A model generated the notes under the pieces. It saw only the letters and a program-made list of their open reading frames with translations, was not told the DNA's origin and ran no database searches. Both the position numbers and the translations under genes were made by a program. Positions 1 through 10,460 of a DNA stretch of 64,000 nt are shown in pieces. The stretch is from assembly GCA_947561585.1 (NCBI GenBank), contig CANNZV010001032.1:562303-626302 (forward strand), given 5' to 3'. Each line of letters starts with the position of its first letter. The stretch's first letter is position 1. The DNA comes from Caprella mutica. Taxonomy: Eukaryota; Arthropoda; Malacostraca; Amphipoda; Caprellidae.

Positions 1-992
1 CCAGTGAGACCGATCGGCTCACCTGAAGCTGCACTCCAACTGGCGATACCTAGGAAGACGTAGCCCATGTGCATGACGCTGGAATTTCCTAACAAGCCGT
101 CGAGATGCCTCTGAGCCAGCGTGACAAATCCAACAAAGAGGATATTTCCAACGATGAGGATGAGGAGCAAGTTACGCCATGTTTCCAAACCTTCGGGAAG
201 CATTGGAGTGAAACGTAGCAGCCCGTAGAGACCAAATTTCTTAAGCACACCGGCGTGAAGCATGCTGGTAGGCGCTGGAGCCGATGCATATGCAGGTGCT
301 GCCCAGGAGTGGAATGGGAAAAGCGATACCAGGATGCCGAAACCAATCAGTAGGGTGAGGAAGATCCAGCCCTGAGCCTCTGAGGAGATCCCATCCGTTG
401 CGGCACGTTGTTGTAGCGTGACAAAGTCGAAGGTGAGGCCGCCCTCACTGAGCTGCATTTGGAAAGCGATCAGACCTGCGAGAAGCACGATACTTCCGAC
501 CGCGAGGTAGATGGTGATCTTCCAAGCGACGTTCGTACGGTTCTCTCCAGAACCCCAGAGACCGATCATGATAAACGTCGGAATGAGTGCTAGCTCATGG
601 AAAGCGTAGAAGAAGAAGACGTCCGTTGAGAGGAAGGCTCCTAAAGCTCCAGCAGATATGAAGAGCAGAGAGCCGAAGTAAAGATTCTCGCGACTCTCAA
701 CCTTTGGGGCCATCCACATGGCACAAAAGCTGACGATGACGCTGAGAAGCAGCATGATCAGACTGAGACCATCGATGCCAACGGCATAGTTGATTTCAGG
801 CACCGTTGTGACTGCGCGTGATGCGACCAATTGAAAGTCGTCTTTACTGGCGTCGAAGAGGAACCAGGTAACAACGCCAAGGAGCAAGTTTGCTCCAGTC
901 GCAGCTATGGCAGTCGTCCGAGCAGGAGCGCCGAAGGCGATCGCAAGCGCTCCGAGCAACGGGAGAAGGATGATGATGTCGAGAATACTCAC
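1..992 (-). CDS. nuoM: NADH-quinone oxidoreductase subunit M (partial, runs off the window)
   Basis: Proton-pumping antiporter-like membrane subunit of respiratory complex I. Reading from a GTG at 992 gives an uninterrupted hydrophobic protein of about 330 codons that is still open at position 1, so the C-terminal part is outside the window. Family landmarks are FYAFHELALIPTFIMIG, and near residue 230 FPFHSWAAPAYASAPAP followed by SMLHAGVLKKFGLYGLLR, the counterpart of the conserved lysine-bearing helix of NuoM. It starts 12 bases after the nuoL stop and is the last visible gene of the operon. No Shine-Dalgarno motif is visible before the GTG. Identity is very secure; the exact start is less so. 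Confidence 0.93.
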   Translation of the reverse strand, partial: MSILDIIILLPLLGALAIAFGAPARTTAIAATGANLLLGVVTWFLFDASKDDFQLVASRAVTTVPEINYAVGIDGLSLIMLLLSVIVSFCAMWMAPKVESRENLYFGSLLFISAGALGAFLSTDVFFFYAFHELALIPTFIMIGLWGSGENRTNVAWKITIYLAVGSIVLLAGLIAFQMQLSEGGLTFDFVTLQQRAATDGISSEAQGWIFLTLLIGFGILVSLFPFHSWAAPAYASAPAPTSMLHAGVLKKFGLYGLLRFTPMLPEGLETWRNLLLILIVGNILFVGFVTLAQRHLDGLLGNSSVMHMGYVFLGIASWSAASGEPIGLT

Positions 993-1004
993 AGCGAGAT
1001 CAGA

Positions 1005-2796
1005 TCAGGCAAAGACGAGAAGGTAGACGACGAGAATGACACCGACGCCAAAGAGGAAGGCGTAGGCTTGAAGGTTACCCACCTGGATGCGGCGGAAGAG
1101 TGAGCCGAGACCGTTTACCGTACTGGCACTGCCTCGGCTCATGATGCCATCGACCACATGGTGATCGAGCGCCTTGCTGACAAAGGCCACGCCGTCCTGA
1201 AAGACGCGAACAATGGCGATGTAGATTTCGTCCAAGTAGAACTTGTCGCGAATGAACGCGATGGGAAGAGGCTCATGCTCCTTCCCTCGGTAGAGCACGT
1301 AGCCGAGACCTGCACCGACGATCATGGTGGCGACGGAGACGAACAAGACCTGCGTTGGCACCTCAACATGTGGGAAGTGCTCACCGAGAACGATCTTAGC
1401 AACGACGCCAAAGCCAGCGACAACAGAAACCGCCGCAAGGATGATGAGAGGAATGTTCATCACGCCAGGGACTTCCTTAGCATCCTCGGCATGCTTCGTC
1501 CGCGGCTTGCCCAGGAAGACGGCGGTGAACATGCGCATCATGTAGAACGGTGTGAGGAAAGCGACGAGACCGGCGATGAAGAACATCATCTTGTTACCGT
1601 TGTAGGCTGCTGTGAGGATCTGCTCCTTACTCCAGAAACCACTCGTGACGTAAGGAAACGCAGCGAGTGCTGCTGTGCCGATGGCGAAGGTGGCAAACGT
1701 GATGGGCATCTTCTTGGAGAGGCCACCCATCTTCCACATGTCTTGCTCGTGATGGCAGGCGTAGATGACGGCACCTGCACCGAGGAAGAGCAGCGCTTTG
1801 AAACCAGCGTGCGTGTAGAGGTGAAACATGGCCGCATCGGTCGAGTTCAAGCCAGCGGCCATGACCATGTAACCGAGCTGTGAAAGTGTGGAGTAAGCCA
1901 GGACCTTCTTGATGTCGTTCTGCTGCGTGGCAACAACGGCAGCAAAGAGGGATGTGATGGCACCGATCCAGGCGATCAAGTGGGCCGCCTCGGTCAGATT
2001 GAGAAGGAAGGAGACACGCGCTAGCATGAACACACCAGCAGCAACCATGGTCGCAGCGTGAATCAACGCGGAAACCGGTGTGGGTCCTTCCATGGCATCA
2101 GAAGCCAGACGTGCAGTGGCATCATCGCTGATTTGCCAACCGCGCCACAGAACAAGCAGAGCACTGCGATCCCGAACATCTTCGAATGAGCGGAAGCAGC
2201 GACGGCTGCAGGCTCTTTCATTTCCTCAAAGGCGATGGTGCCGGTCATGCCCCAGATCATGAGGATGCCGATCATGAAGCCGAAGTCACCGATACGGTTG
2301 GTGAGGAAGGCTTTCTTAGCCGCCTCAACCGGAGCGTTCTTTGTGAACCAGGACCAATCAGGAGGTAGGAACTAACACCCACGAGCTCCCAGAAAATGAA
2401 CATCATGGCGAAGTTGTCCGCGAGGACAATGCCAGTCATGGAGAACATGAAGAGAGACAAACAAGCGAAGTAACGCCCCTTGCTCTCGTCTTCCTTCATG
2501 TAACCGAGCGAGAACACGTGAACTAACGTTCCGATGAAGGTCACGATGAGCATCATCCCGCGACTCAGTGAGTCGATAGACAGCCCGATGTTCAGTTTGA
2601 AGTCGCCAGCAGCGATCCAAGTGAAAGAATCAGAGGCACCGGTCTTCGTGCCATTGAGAAGCATGACCACGCTGATCAGAAGCGTTGCCGCTACTGACGC
2701 TACGGAGATGTAGGCACTAATGCTCCCGTTCTTGCGCGTGACCAACGCGGTAATCGCGGCGGTCACGAGCGGGAGTATGAGAAGAAGCCAAGCCAT
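1005..2796 (-). CDS. nuoL: NADH-quinone oxidoreductase subunit L, two apparent 1-base frameshifts
   Basis: Largest antiporter-like subunit of complex I in the inner membrane. The N-terminal frame (2796 down to about 2355) ends in FWELVGVSSYLLIG, a middle frame holds MFGIAVLCLFCGAVGKSAMM and MPLHVWL, and the C-terminal frame (from about 2100) begins MEGPTPVSALIHAATMVAAG. These are successive parts of one NuoL. One base seems to be missing near 2354 and another near 2103, both at short runs of identical bases. Without these shifts the protein would be about 598 residues, normal for NuoL, with the usual long lateral helix region at the C-terminus. Because all motifs are intact in the three frames, I read this as sequencing or assembly error, not decay. 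Confidence 0.93.
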
Positions 2797-2830
2797 GGTT
2801 TTAAGAGATCAGAGCGAGTGGTCGATAGCG

Positions 2831-3148
2831 TTAGTATTTCATCGCGGTGATATCGTCGACATTCGTCGTGCGGCGAGCACGGAAGAGAGCAACGATGATT
2901 GCGAGACCGACCGCGACCTCAGCCGCGGCGACGGTGATGATGAAGAAGACGAAAGACTGACCGTTATAGTTAGGTAGACCGTCGACTAAATTAAAACGGG
3001 AGAAGGCGACGAGAGACAAATTGGCCGCGCTCAGCATCATTTCTAAACTCATGAAGATGATGATCAAACTGCGGCGGAGCATCACGCCCGTCAGCCCAAG
3101 AGTGAAGAGGACTCCACTCACAAATAGATAGTGATTCAGCGTTACCAT
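2831..3148 (-). CDS. nuoK: NADH-quinone oxidoreductase subunit K
   Basis: Small membrane subunit of complex I (105 residues, normal length is about 100). Three hydrophobic segments are visible, with the family signature [18 protein letters not shown], whose glutamate lies in the proton channel, and a second acidic residue in [14 protein letters not shown]. It lies 34 bases upstream of nuoL and starts 4 bases after the nuoJ stop, consistent with one transcript. The C-terminal tail after FRARRT is slightly extended. Confidence 0.97.
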   Translation of the reverse strand: MVTLNHYLFVSGVLFTLGLTGVMLRRSLIIIFMSLEMMLSAANLSLVAFSRFNLVDGLPNYNGQSFVFFIITVAAAEVAVGLAIIVALFRARRTTNVDDITAMKY

Positions 3149-3152
3149 GTCC

Positions 3153-3716
3153 TTAAGTCAGTTTCCGCTTACTTAGAATGATCACACCAATGGTAGAGAC
3201 GAGCAGAAGCACGCCAACCATTTGGAGTGGGTAGTTGTATCTGGTGAACAGCGTGCGTCCTACCAAATGAACATCAGGAAGCCTGTCTTCTCTTAGCTTC
3301 TCGTTAGCTGTCTCTGGCAGGCCAGGAAGGTTTTTGTCCAGGGTGAGTTGAGATTGCTGAGGAGTGAAACCGACATCGCCAGCTTTGAAATTAGATAGGA
3401 CAGCAGAGAGCTGAACCATGAAAACCATAGCTAGAATTAAGCCTCCGGCGAATGCCATGTAGTTCATCGATTTCTTCTCCTCAGCCTTCAGATCTAGGAG
3501 CATGATGATAAAGAGGAACAATACCATCACGGCTCCAGCGTAGACGAGAATTTGGATAATCCCGATGAAGAAGGCGTCCAACTGAATGAAGAGCGCGGCC
3601 AATCCGAGGAACGAGCCGACCAAGCACATGGCGCTCGTCACTGGATTGCGACTGATCACAACCCCGAGGCCAAAGGCGATCATGATCGCCGAGAAGATGT
3701 AGAAGAGAACTTCCAT
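3153..3716 (-). CDS. nuoJ: NADH-quinone oxidoreductase subunit J
   Basis: Membrane subunit J of complex I, 187 residues, in the usual place between nuoI and nuoK. The segments [21 protein letters not shown] and IIMLLD match the conserved third helix of NuoJ. Five hydrophobic segments are present, the last just before the C-terminal sequence [11 protein letters not shown]. There are only 3 bases between the nuoI stop and this start, suggesting translational coupling. No frameshift is evident. Confidence 0.96.
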   Translation of the reverse strand: MEVLFYIFSAIMIAFGLGVVISRNPVTSAMCLVGSFLGLAALFIQLDAFFIGIIQILVYAGAVMVLFLFIIMLLDLKAEEKKSMNYMAFAGGLILAMVFMVQLSAVLSNFKAGDVGFTPQQSQLTLDKNLPGLPETANEKLREDRLPDVHLVGRTLFTRYNYPLQMVGVLLLVSTIGVIILSKRKLT

Positions 3717-3719
3717 AAA

Positions 3720-4253
3720 CTACTTCAGCTCATTCCATTTGTTAACTAACCCTTCGCGCACGCCACCGATCTCATAGAGCTTCTCTTTGTCATGCACCAT
3801 TTCTTCACGGGATTCACCCGTGATCGCGTAATCTTTCCGGAGGTAGATCGCCTGTTCTGGACAAACTTCCTCACACATGCCGCAGTAGATGCAACGGATC
3901 ATGTCGATATCAAACTCAGCTGGTCGTTTCTCGACCTTCTCCCAAGTGTCGCCCTTCTCGATCTCACCAGGGATGATCTTGATCGCACGTGGCGGGCAGA
4001 TGAATTCGCATAACTGACAGGACACACAGCGCTCGCGGCCTTGCTCATCAGTGACTAAAGCTGGCGCACCGCGGTAGTAGTCTGGCAACTGATCATCCCA
4101 CTTCTCCTCAGGATACTGTAGCGTTACCTTCTCAGCGCGGCCAAGCACCCGCTTGATGGCGTGGCTCAGGGTGATCCATAACCCCTTCGCAATCCCAGGA
4201 AGATACATCTTCTCTAAGAAGCTTAGCTTGGGTCTTTTAACGACGATAGCCAT
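3720..4253 (-). CDS. nuoI: NADH-quinone oxidoreductase subunit I (2x[4Fe-4S] ferredoxin-like)
   Basis: Peripheral-arm subunit carrying clusters N6a and N6b, which pass electrons toward quinone. Two complete ferredoxin motifs are visible: C76-x2-C79-x2-C82-x3-C86-P (CVSCQLCEFICP) and C121-x2-C124-x2-C127-x3-C131-P (CIYCGMCEEVCP). At 177 residues the protein has normal length, with the N-terminal amphipathic helix region FLEKMYLPGIAKGLWITLSH expected for membrane-edge docking. It sits between nuoH and nuoJ as in most complex I operons. Confidence 0.97.
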   Translation of the reverse strand: MAIVVKRPKLSFLEKMYLPGIAKGLWITLSHAIKRVLGRAEKVTLQYPEEKWDDQLPDYYRGAPALVTDEQGRERCVSCQLCEFICPPRAIKIIPGEIEKGDTWEKVEKRPAEFDIDMIRCIYCGMCEEVCPEQAIYLRKDYAITGESREEMVHDKEKLYEIGGVREGLVNKWNELK

Positions 4254-4277
4254 GGTAAGTAGGTGGTAGAACGCTCT

Positions 4278-5414
4278 CTAACGGAAGAACATGAGGATGC
4301 CCGCCGTGAGGAGGATGTTGAATAAAGCGATTTCAAAGAAGAAGACCCATCCGAGACGCATGAGCTGATCATAGCGGAAGCGAGGGATAGACCAACGGAT
4401 CCAGATGAAGAAGAGGATGAAGCCAATGACCTTGGCAAAGAAGGTGCCAATGTTAACCAAGCCCCAGAAGAGTGACTCTTCACCGGTACCACCCCAACCA
4501 AATGGCAAGGACCAGCCGCCGAGGAATAGCGTCACAGCAAAGCCTGAGCCGATGATCATGGCGGCATATTCTCCAAGGAAGAATAGCGCAAACTTCATCG
4601 AACTATATTCGGTGTGATAACCGGCGACCAATTCGGTCTCACACTCAGGCAAGTCGAATGGCAAGCGATTCGTCTCCGCGAAGAGCGAGGTCACAAAGAT
4701 CACGAAGGATATCAAAAGTGGCACAAGCAAGGCGATATCGCGCATGCTTACAACTGGAGTGAAGCCATCCAGCGTGACCGGAAAGAGTGCCCAGCCCTTC
4801 TCATGCTGCTGTTCTACAATGCTGCTCAAGTTGAGGTCACCGTAAATCATGAGGATCGGAATAACGGAAAGTCCGAGGGCGATCTCATAAGAGATCATCT
4901 GACTACTAGCACGAACGCCACCGAAGAATGAATACTTGGAATTCGAAGCCCAACCCGCAATCACGATGCCGTAGACACCGAGGGAAGCGATAGCGAAGAC
5001 GAATAGGATTCCAACATCTAAATCCGCGATGACCATATGAAACGGCTCATCGAAGAAGGGTAGTTTGAGGTGACCGCCAAATGGTAACACCGCACAGGTC
5101 AAAAGCGCTGGGACCATGGTCAGCGCCGGGGCTAACCAGTAGTAGAACTTGCGAACATGCCCTGGTGTCAGGTCTTCCTTAAGAATGAATTTCAGGCCAT
5201 CAGCAATAGGCTGACCGAGACCTGCCAAACTGATCTTGGTAAAGGGAATGCCAACACGGTTTGGACCGACACGATCCTGAAGCATCGCACTGAAGCGACG
5301 CTCAGCGTATACTGAGTAAGCCACCATGGGTAAGATGACCATGAAGACGAGCGCCACGATCTTAATCGTGGGCTCTACCAAGCTCAATAAAATGGATAGA
5401 AGTTCAGTCATCAA
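4278..5414 (-). CDS. nuoH: NADH-quinone oxidoreductase subunit H
   Basis: Membrane subunit H of complex I, which forms much of the quinone-binding chamber. At 378 residues it is within the family range. Hallmarks are ERRFSAMLQDRVGPNRVG near the N-terminus, SYEIALGLSVIPILM in the middle, and ETNRLPFDLPECETELVAGY followed by HTEYSSMKFALFFLGEYAAM, the acidic E-channel segment. The start is 10 bases from the nuoG stop. The frame is intact, in contrast with nuoG and nuoL on either side. Confidence 0.97.
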   Translation of the reverse strand: MMTELLSILLSLVEPTIKIVALVFMVILPMVAYSVYAERRFSAMLQDRVGPNRVGIPFTKISLAGLGQPIADGLKFILKEDLTPGHVRKFYYWLAPALTMVPALLTCAVLPFGGHLKLPFFDEPFHMVIADLDVGILFVFAIASLGVYGIVIAGWASNSKYSFFGGVRASSQMISYEIALGLSVIPILMIYGDLNLSSIVEQQHEKGWALFPVTLDGFTPVVSMRDIALLVPLLISFVIFVTSLFAETNRLPFDLPECETELVAGYHTEYSSMKFALFFLGEYAAMIIGSGFAVTLFLGGWSLPFGWGGTGEESLFWGLVNIGTFFAKVIGFILFFIWIRWSIPRFRYDQLMRLGWVFFFEIALFNILLTAGILMFFR

Positions 5415-5424
5415 TTCTGTTCTG

Positions 5425-7134
5425 CTATCCTACAATGATGCCCTTGGCCACTCGTTCACGTTCACGCTCTAACAGAGGGATGGTTTCCTCCGTTTCCATG
5501 ATGGAAACGCCTTCATCACTGATCTTACTCAAGCTCTGTCCTGCAAACGCAGGAATATCAGCGGCCATCAGTTTGAACACATCCTCAATCATGTAGAGGC
5601 CATTCGAACCGGTCACTGCCTGAACGAGGTCACGCAAGACTTCCCACCCATCCATGGCTTGGCCTGGAGGCTGAATCGCCTGATTGAGGCGTTGTAAACG
5701 TCCCGTCACGTTGACCATGGAACCACGCTTCTCAGCAAAGCCAGTTGATGGGAAGACGAGATTGGCCAAGTCGGCTGTGGGATTCGCCAGCAAGTGGGAA
5801 CTTAGGAGGAAGCTCAACTTAGCGAGCACACCTTCACCGAATCCAGCTTTGATCAGATTCTCATCGAAACAGAGTAGAGCTTTGATTTCGCCTCGATCGA
5901 TGCCCGCTTTGATTGCGTTCAGCCTCGAACCTGGCTCATCGATCCCCAGAATCAATTTCGCACCATTCGTGTTCGGATTGCCATCCTTCGAGATGAGCAT
6001 GTTGTCACCATCCTGAGGGCGAGCGACCACGTCGATCAGATCGATTTCTAAAGCTTCGGCCAAACGACGCGCCATGAAAAGCTCTTCGTTCGTCATCCGA
6101 GCTGAAGCCACCATGGCAATCTGCTTGGGCTCGCAGGCTTTCAAGCAGGCTGCTGCGAGCTGATGAGATTCGCTCCAGGAAGCCACCCGATGGCCCTTGT
6201 CCTCCTTGATCATCGGATCAGTCAGACGAGTCTCGCTATGAAGATAGTGGAAATCCAGTCGTCCGGAATCACACATCCAAGTGGAATTCACTTCGCCGTT
6301 CTCACGCGGTGTCTGCCGATGAACCTCATTCTCACGAGCGCCGATCAAGGTGTTACAACCACGTCCACAGCCAGTGCAGAGACTCTTGGTCTCTTTGAGG
6401 AACCAAACTCGCATCTGGAACCGGAAATCGTTCGAAGTCAGCGCACCCACTGGGCAGATATCAGCTGTATTCAGACTGTAATTGTTCGCCAACTGCTTGC
6501 CAGGATGCGTTGTCAGCACTGTGTGGCTACCGCGGTCAGTGAAGCCCAGCACATCATCTTCAGCGATTTCTTGGCAGAAACGGATACAACGCGAGCACAT
6601 GATACAGCGCTCGTCATCTAGACGGATACGAGGACCAATCTCGACATTCTTCGGCTTTTTGACCTTAGTCTCGAGAAATCTCGACTCGCCTTGGCCGTGC
6701 TCGACACTGAACTCCTGAAGACGGCATTCCCCAGCCTGGTCGCAAATTGGCAGTCCAGAGGATGATTGATGAGGAGAAACTCCATCACTCCCTTGCGGCA
6801 TTCATCGACCAAAGTCCCTGTTGTGCGAATGCCCATGCCTTCAGCAACTGTATTCGCGCAGGCGATCGCCGGCCTCGGCATCCAAGAAATCTTTACATGG
6901 CCGTCCTCGTCCTTCTCAGGCTCCTGACCAGGCGCTAGGCGCGGTGGCATGCCCATCTCCACTAGGCACATCCTACAATTTCCCGGTGAACTCAGCTTCG
7001 GGTGATAGCAATAATGAGGCACTTCAGCTTCCGCCGTCTTACAGGCCTCGATCATGCGAGTTTCCTTTCGGGAACTGCATCCACTTCCCATTAATCTGGA
7101 CATTCACCATATCCACGTCTTTCGAATCGCTCAC
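5425..7134 (-). CDS. nuoG: NADH-quinone oxidoreductase subunit G, two apparent 1-base frameshifts
   Basis: Iron-sulfur subunit of the peripheral arm. The likely start is GTG at 7134 (ATG at 7110 is an in-frame alternative), giving an N-terminus with VNVQINGKWMQFP. The [2Fe-2S] ligands are in HYCYHPKLSSPGNCRMC. Downstream are the NuoG signatures CPICDQAGECRLQ, CIMCSRCIRFCQE, DICPVGALTS and CTGCGRGCNTLIG. The frame changes near 7063 (one extra A) and near 6752 (one missing C in a CCC run), so the gene is split into pieces that together give about 570 residues. The C-terminal molybdopterin-oxidoreductase-like part is short, as is common in this family. It is the first gene of the visible nuo operon; nuoA-F are not next to it. 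Confidence 0.92.
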
Positions 7135-7250
7135 AGGGGCTCTCGTTGGGTCAGAAATTGAGTATCGTTGGTGAAGGGTAACGGCTCACAACGAGCCCGC
7201 CACGGGTGGCCTCACTATTGGCAGCCGAGAATTTCCCAGCAAGGTGAATT

Positions 7251-7266
7251 TGTGAAAAATTTCACA
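7251..7266. promoter_or_regulatory. Perfect CRP/FNR-type palindrome between nuoG and the ankyrin gene
   Basis: The sequence TGTGA-N6-TCACA matches the classical binding consensus of CRP-family regulators exactly. The symmetry extends one base outwards on each side (TTGTGA and TCACAA). It lies about 117 bases upstream of the nuoG start and about 124 bases upstream of the ankyrin/transpeptidase ATG, in the only sizeable gap between the two divergent units. Binding by a Crp/Fnr-family regulator is inferred from the motif only; no such regulator gene is in the window. Confidence 0.5.
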
Positions 7267-7389
7267 AGCTCGAAATCGGCCACTTTATCCCTGTATTTCT
7301 GTCCGATGACTGCTGTGGGCTTGTGCTTGCAAGTTCTCACTTCAGAGATTCTCTTGATCTTGGCGGTCACCGCCTCCCCTACTCCATCC

Positions 7390-9124
7390 ATGAAACGGCT
7401 CTTAAACGTGATTCTTGGCCTCGTGCTCGGAACTGGTGTGGTCCTCGGATACCTCTACTTTACTGGCTGGTTCCACGACCCTCAAGTAGCCTTGCGTGCA
7501 CTCGAGAAGCTACAGGTCCCGCCAATGGCTGAGCAAGCCTTCAAGGCAGTCGAGCAGGATAATGGCGAAGTCCTTACCCTCCTTCATCGCGCTGGCGTTT
7601 CGATGCGATCTACAGTCACCCACCGGCGATACACCGCTGCATGTGGCCATAAGGGAATCCAAATGGGTCACTGCGACTCTGCTCATCGATCAAGGAATTG
7701 ATTTCGATGCACGCAATACAGAGGGCATCGTGCCACTCGAGACAGCGGTGGAGCGGAACAATCTAGCTCTGGCTCGCGCCATGTTTGAGCGGGGTGCTGA
7801 CCCCAACATAGTATACTCCTCAGGTGAGCCTGCACTCATCGCTGCGATCACGGCGAAAGGCGAGAAAGCACCAGAGCGCTTCTGGACCATAAGGCGGATC
7901 CTAACATCGTCAATAAGTCCAAAATCTCGCCTCTCTACCTTGCCATCCACTCTGGCCAAGCGAACCTCGTTCCCGATCTCCTCAAAGCAGGAGCTGATGC
8001 AAATGGCGTGACCCCAGAAGGTCAGCCTCTGCTCAACTATATCTGCCAGCACTATAAAGCTTGCGGATTCGATAGCACCTCCGCTCATCCCATCATTCAA
8101 GAGCTTCTCACCGCTGGTGCTGATATTGAAGCTCTGGATGCCTCTGGTAAACATCCACTTCAGCACGCTCTTGAGCAAAGTTTCACCACCGCAGCTAAAG
8201 AACTCCTACCTCGAGTCAAATCCGTTGCTCACACCTTGTGGATTCCGCTAGAGCGCGGTGATTGGGAGGTCGTCAAGGCATTGGTCGAGAAGGGAGCTGA
8301 CGTCAATGAGCCTAACAGTGATGGCGAAACCCCTCTGACACATACAGTGCGCAGCAACAACCCTGCCATGGTGACCTACTTGCTAGACAAAGGCGCCGAT
8401 CCTCTTAAGCCAGGCAAGGAGGGGCAACCAGCCATCCCCCTTTCCATTGTGCTCCGGGATGAGGTCACCACTCTAGCGCTACTCAATCACGAACGAGCAC
8501 CGCAAGTAGACACCTTCCTCAATCATCCTGTAAGTGCGGAATTTCGCAAATTGTTCACCAACGCCCTGCTCGATTTCTACCTCAAAAACACTCACGACAT
8601 CACTCCGCTCATGGCAGCGGTTTGTCTCGACCAAGAAGACATCGTTCTCAAATTGATAGAGAAAGGTGCCAATCGCTATGCACCAACGGCCCCTCGCAAG
8701 GTCTTCCCAATTCAACTAGCTGCTAAACGGAAGAATGTCAGGATTCAGCAGATCCTCATTGGAGTTCCTCACGAAGACAATCAGCAAGCGCGCGAGTTCG
8801 TCATCGATCTTTCGAAGCAAAGGGTCACGCTCTTCAAGAATGGTGAGAAAGCCAAGACCGCGTCCTTTCATCTGGGCGGCGCAGTCACCCAACCATTCCT
8901 GGCAAGTATGTCATCACGGACAAGTCGAAGATGCACTACTCTAACATCTACAATAGAGCAAGATGCCCTATTTCCAGCGCTTCAGCTGCACGGCGATGGG
9001 CTTTCACCAAGGTTCATTACCTGGCTACGCCGCCTCTCACGGTTGCGTCAGACTCTCGATGTCCACCGCCAAGCTCTTCTACAAAGAGTCGAAGGTAGGT
9101 GATCGCGTCACCATTGAAAAGTGA
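7390..9124 (+). CDS. Membrane-anchored ankyrin-repeat protein with C-terminal L,D-transpeptidase (YkuD) domain, frameshifted
   Basis: Start at ATG 7390 gives MKRLLNVILGLVLGTG, a signal anchor. Then come many ankyrin repeats (GDTPLHVAIRE, DGETPLTHTVRSNNPAM, HDITPLMAAVCLDQED). After about residue 450 the protein becomes a YkuD-type domain: FVIDLSKQRVTLFKNGEK, then in shifted frames YVITDKSK and the catalytic motif ASHGCVRLS, ending at the TGA at 9122-9124. YkuD domains form 3-3 peptidoglycan crosslinks or attach proteins to peptidoglycan in the periplasm. Four single-base shifts (about 7615, 7882, 8904, 8960) break the frame; at 8904 and 8960 a base seems missing from a C or A run. All conserved blocks survive, so error is more likely than decay. 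The fusion is unusual. Confidence 0.75.
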
Positions 9125-9138
9125 ATGATCCTTCGGGG

Positions 9139-10406
9139 CTAAATCTTCCTAGCCCAGTAAGCCGCCGCTTCCGGATGTGTTTCCGTAAGAATCATTAGGA
9201 TGCCACGCTTCTCATCTTCACCGAGATAGTCAAAACCATCCACCGGCGTGGTAAGAACCTCCCGAAGCTGATGGAATATTTCCTCCTTCAAAGAGGCAGG
9301 CAACGCAGTAAAGGCCTTCGAGTAAATCATGTAGCTACAGCGATAGTCAAAGATGCGCCCATGCATCCTAAGATCTTTGAGAGAGCGACCATCCGCAGAC
9401 TGCCTCCTATCCGCTAAGAACACCTTCCGGTAGTCGCCACCATCTTTCCAAGGAGCCTCGCCATGGAAGCCTCGTCCGCGAAGAGCATGTAGCGCATCAA
9501 CCGATCGACTGTCCGACTCAGATCGGCGCGATCTTCACTCTCTATCGCGTCCAATGACGCTCGCGAGACATCTTTCACCTTAGCGTCGTACAATCCCTGA
9601 CGAACACGGTAGTGTGCCTCCATCATCCAGTGATGCATGCTGATCTGGTGGTCATGTAAGAGCATCGCCAAGACATCACTGTCAGGGCGAAGATGGACAT
9701 CAGGCTCAAAGAACTCTGTGAGCTTCTTTGCTGGCTTAAGAACAGGCTTGCGATCCTTGATCTCGGCCAAGGCATTTCCCATGTGGCGCGCGTTGCCAAG
9801 ATCTCCAGTCACAAACCATCCTCCCCAACGCTCCTCGAATGGTACCTGATGCCCGATGCGCTCGAAGGTCTTCACACTCTTCAAGCTGCGCCCCGCCTCG
9901 TCAGAAAAGACAGATTGCGCGAGCAATCCAGGCAAGAAATTAGTCGCGCTACCAAGCATGACACCCCAAGCAGGACTCCTCGCGATGAAATAGCGGCTGA
10001 TCCACCTTGTCCAACGGTCGCTGAAAGTAGAAGATCCCTCCGACCTCAGGATCCATGCTTGTGATCTCGATCCGCCCATTCGGCATCCAACCAAGATACA
10101 CGTCCTCACTAAAGTAAAGGGCCGAGGGCTCTCCGGATTCACCACTCTTCGCTGGAGGCTGGTCTTCGTGAAGACCATGATCTGCGATTCCGCTGGGATG
10201 TTGAGCTCTTCGAGCAGCCGCTTTACCAGCGGCTTTCCATTCGGTTCGCTCAGAGCCTTATTAGGATCTCCCAGTCGCTCAAGTAGCGCAGACATGGGAT
10301 CATTTAACTTCGCCCCAAAGTAATCGTGGGGTTCGATATCATAGTCGTTAAACGACTGCCCGTAGGCAGGAACAGCAACAAGCGCGAACAATAGACCTCT
10401 GAGCAT
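9139..10406 (-). CDS. Secreted conserved protein with one heme c motif (CxxCH), three apparent frameshifts
   Basis: The N-terminus MLRGLLFALVAVPAYGQ is a signal peptide. The visible frame holds VFTKTSLQRRVVNPESPR, then an out-of-frame stretch from about 10126 to 9957, then SATNFLPGLLAQSVFSDEAG and RWGGWFVTGDLGNARHMGN. Reading the middle stretch in the neighbouring frame gives YFSEDVYLGW and ESCLGCHAGS, a covalent heme c site. This arrangement resembles an uncharacterised family of cytochrome-like proteins in Planctomycetes and Verrucomicrobia. A third shift near 9444 separates the last 95 residues, which end in EAAAYWARKI. The gene follows the hybrid kinase after 54 bases on the same strand. 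An electron-transfer or redox-sensing role is inferred from the heme motif only. Confidence 0.65.
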
Positions 10407-10460
10407 ACGACGACATTACGCAGCCAATGGCAGAGGTGAAAGGATTTCTCGTCGCCGAAC

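Noticed and set aside
1158..1883. Long open frame on the plus strand opposite nuoL
   Set aside because: It is rich in charged residues, has no recognisable domain and lies wholly antisense to conserved nuoL codons. It is a shadow of the real gene.
1005..7134. Complex I genes as true pseudogenes
   Set aside because: Motifs remain intact on both sides of each shift and shifts are single bases at homopolymers. Other nuo genes are clean. Sequence error fits better.
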